Below, in pieces: positions 22,629 through 22,629 of a stretch of DNA of 22,629 bases (the first letter of the stretch is position 1; every line of letters begins with the position of its first letter). The notes below the pieces were generated by a model. The model worked only from the letters and a program-made list of their open reading frames with translations. It did not search any database and was not told the DNA's origin. The position numbers were made by a program, and so were the translations under genes. This DNA is from a virus: positions 1-22,629 of IMG/VR virus record IMGVR_UViG_3300047195_000053. One strand, 5' to 3'.

Positions 22629-22629
22629 C

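Overview
The window is an interior piece of a double-stranded DNA tailed-phage genome, most likely a podovirus of an aquatic bacterium. The reasons are T7-like internal (ejection) virion proteins, a holin/endolysin pair, a nozzle-like propeller protein, very dense packing with ATGA and TAATG overlaps, and a replication module of the kind common in environmental phages. The sequence looks AT-leaning by eye. No tRNA, rRNA, CRISPR, integrase or attachment site was recognised, and the host cannot be named from this sequence. No gap between genes exceeds about 70 bases.

Plus strand, 2-16330 (late/virion genes). The window opens inside a tail-fibre gene with YadA-like head repeats. A small holin (too short for a 60-codon cutoff) and a GH108-type endolysin follow. 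Next come a 782-aa beta-rich nozzle/DNA-stabilisation-like protein with inserted beta modules, a 97-aa tail-associated protein, a cupin-fold protein, an Ala/Gln/Gly-rich virion protein, a small GNAT-like protein in the place of T7 gp13, a 953-aa internal virion protein, and a 2075-aa ejection protein. The last has an N-terminal lytic transglycosylase, a membrane-prone region, internal duplications, an HEVGVH metallopeptidase-like motif and a C-terminal polyvalent-protein domain. Most of these genes are translationally coupled.

Minus strand, 22628-16345 (replication genes, read right to left). At the right edge are an EDxHD/Vsr-like homing nuclease and, overlapping it in another frame, a 35-residue C-intein fused to the C-terminal half of a SNF2 helicase. 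The intein junction falls at the helicase's motif II. A free-standing HNH-AP2 homing endonuclease follows with an ATGA overlap. A near-consensus sigma70 promoter inside the end of that gene then drives a three-gene cassette (conserved coiled-coil protein, small HTH protein, Cys-rich putative ssDNA-binding protein) closed by an intrinsic terminator. Beyond it lies a 929-aa archaeo-eukaryotic-type primase fused to a DUF927-like helicase. The two strands converge on a GC hairpin whose arms contain both stop codons.

The most unusual region is 22252-22628. It looks like a fractured gene: a split intein with its homing nuclease, in which nuclease and C-intein are dual-coded over 55 bases. A U_UUU_UUA slippery heptamer sits in the correct phase for a -1 shift that would join them. 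The N-half of the helicase and the N-intein lie outside the window.
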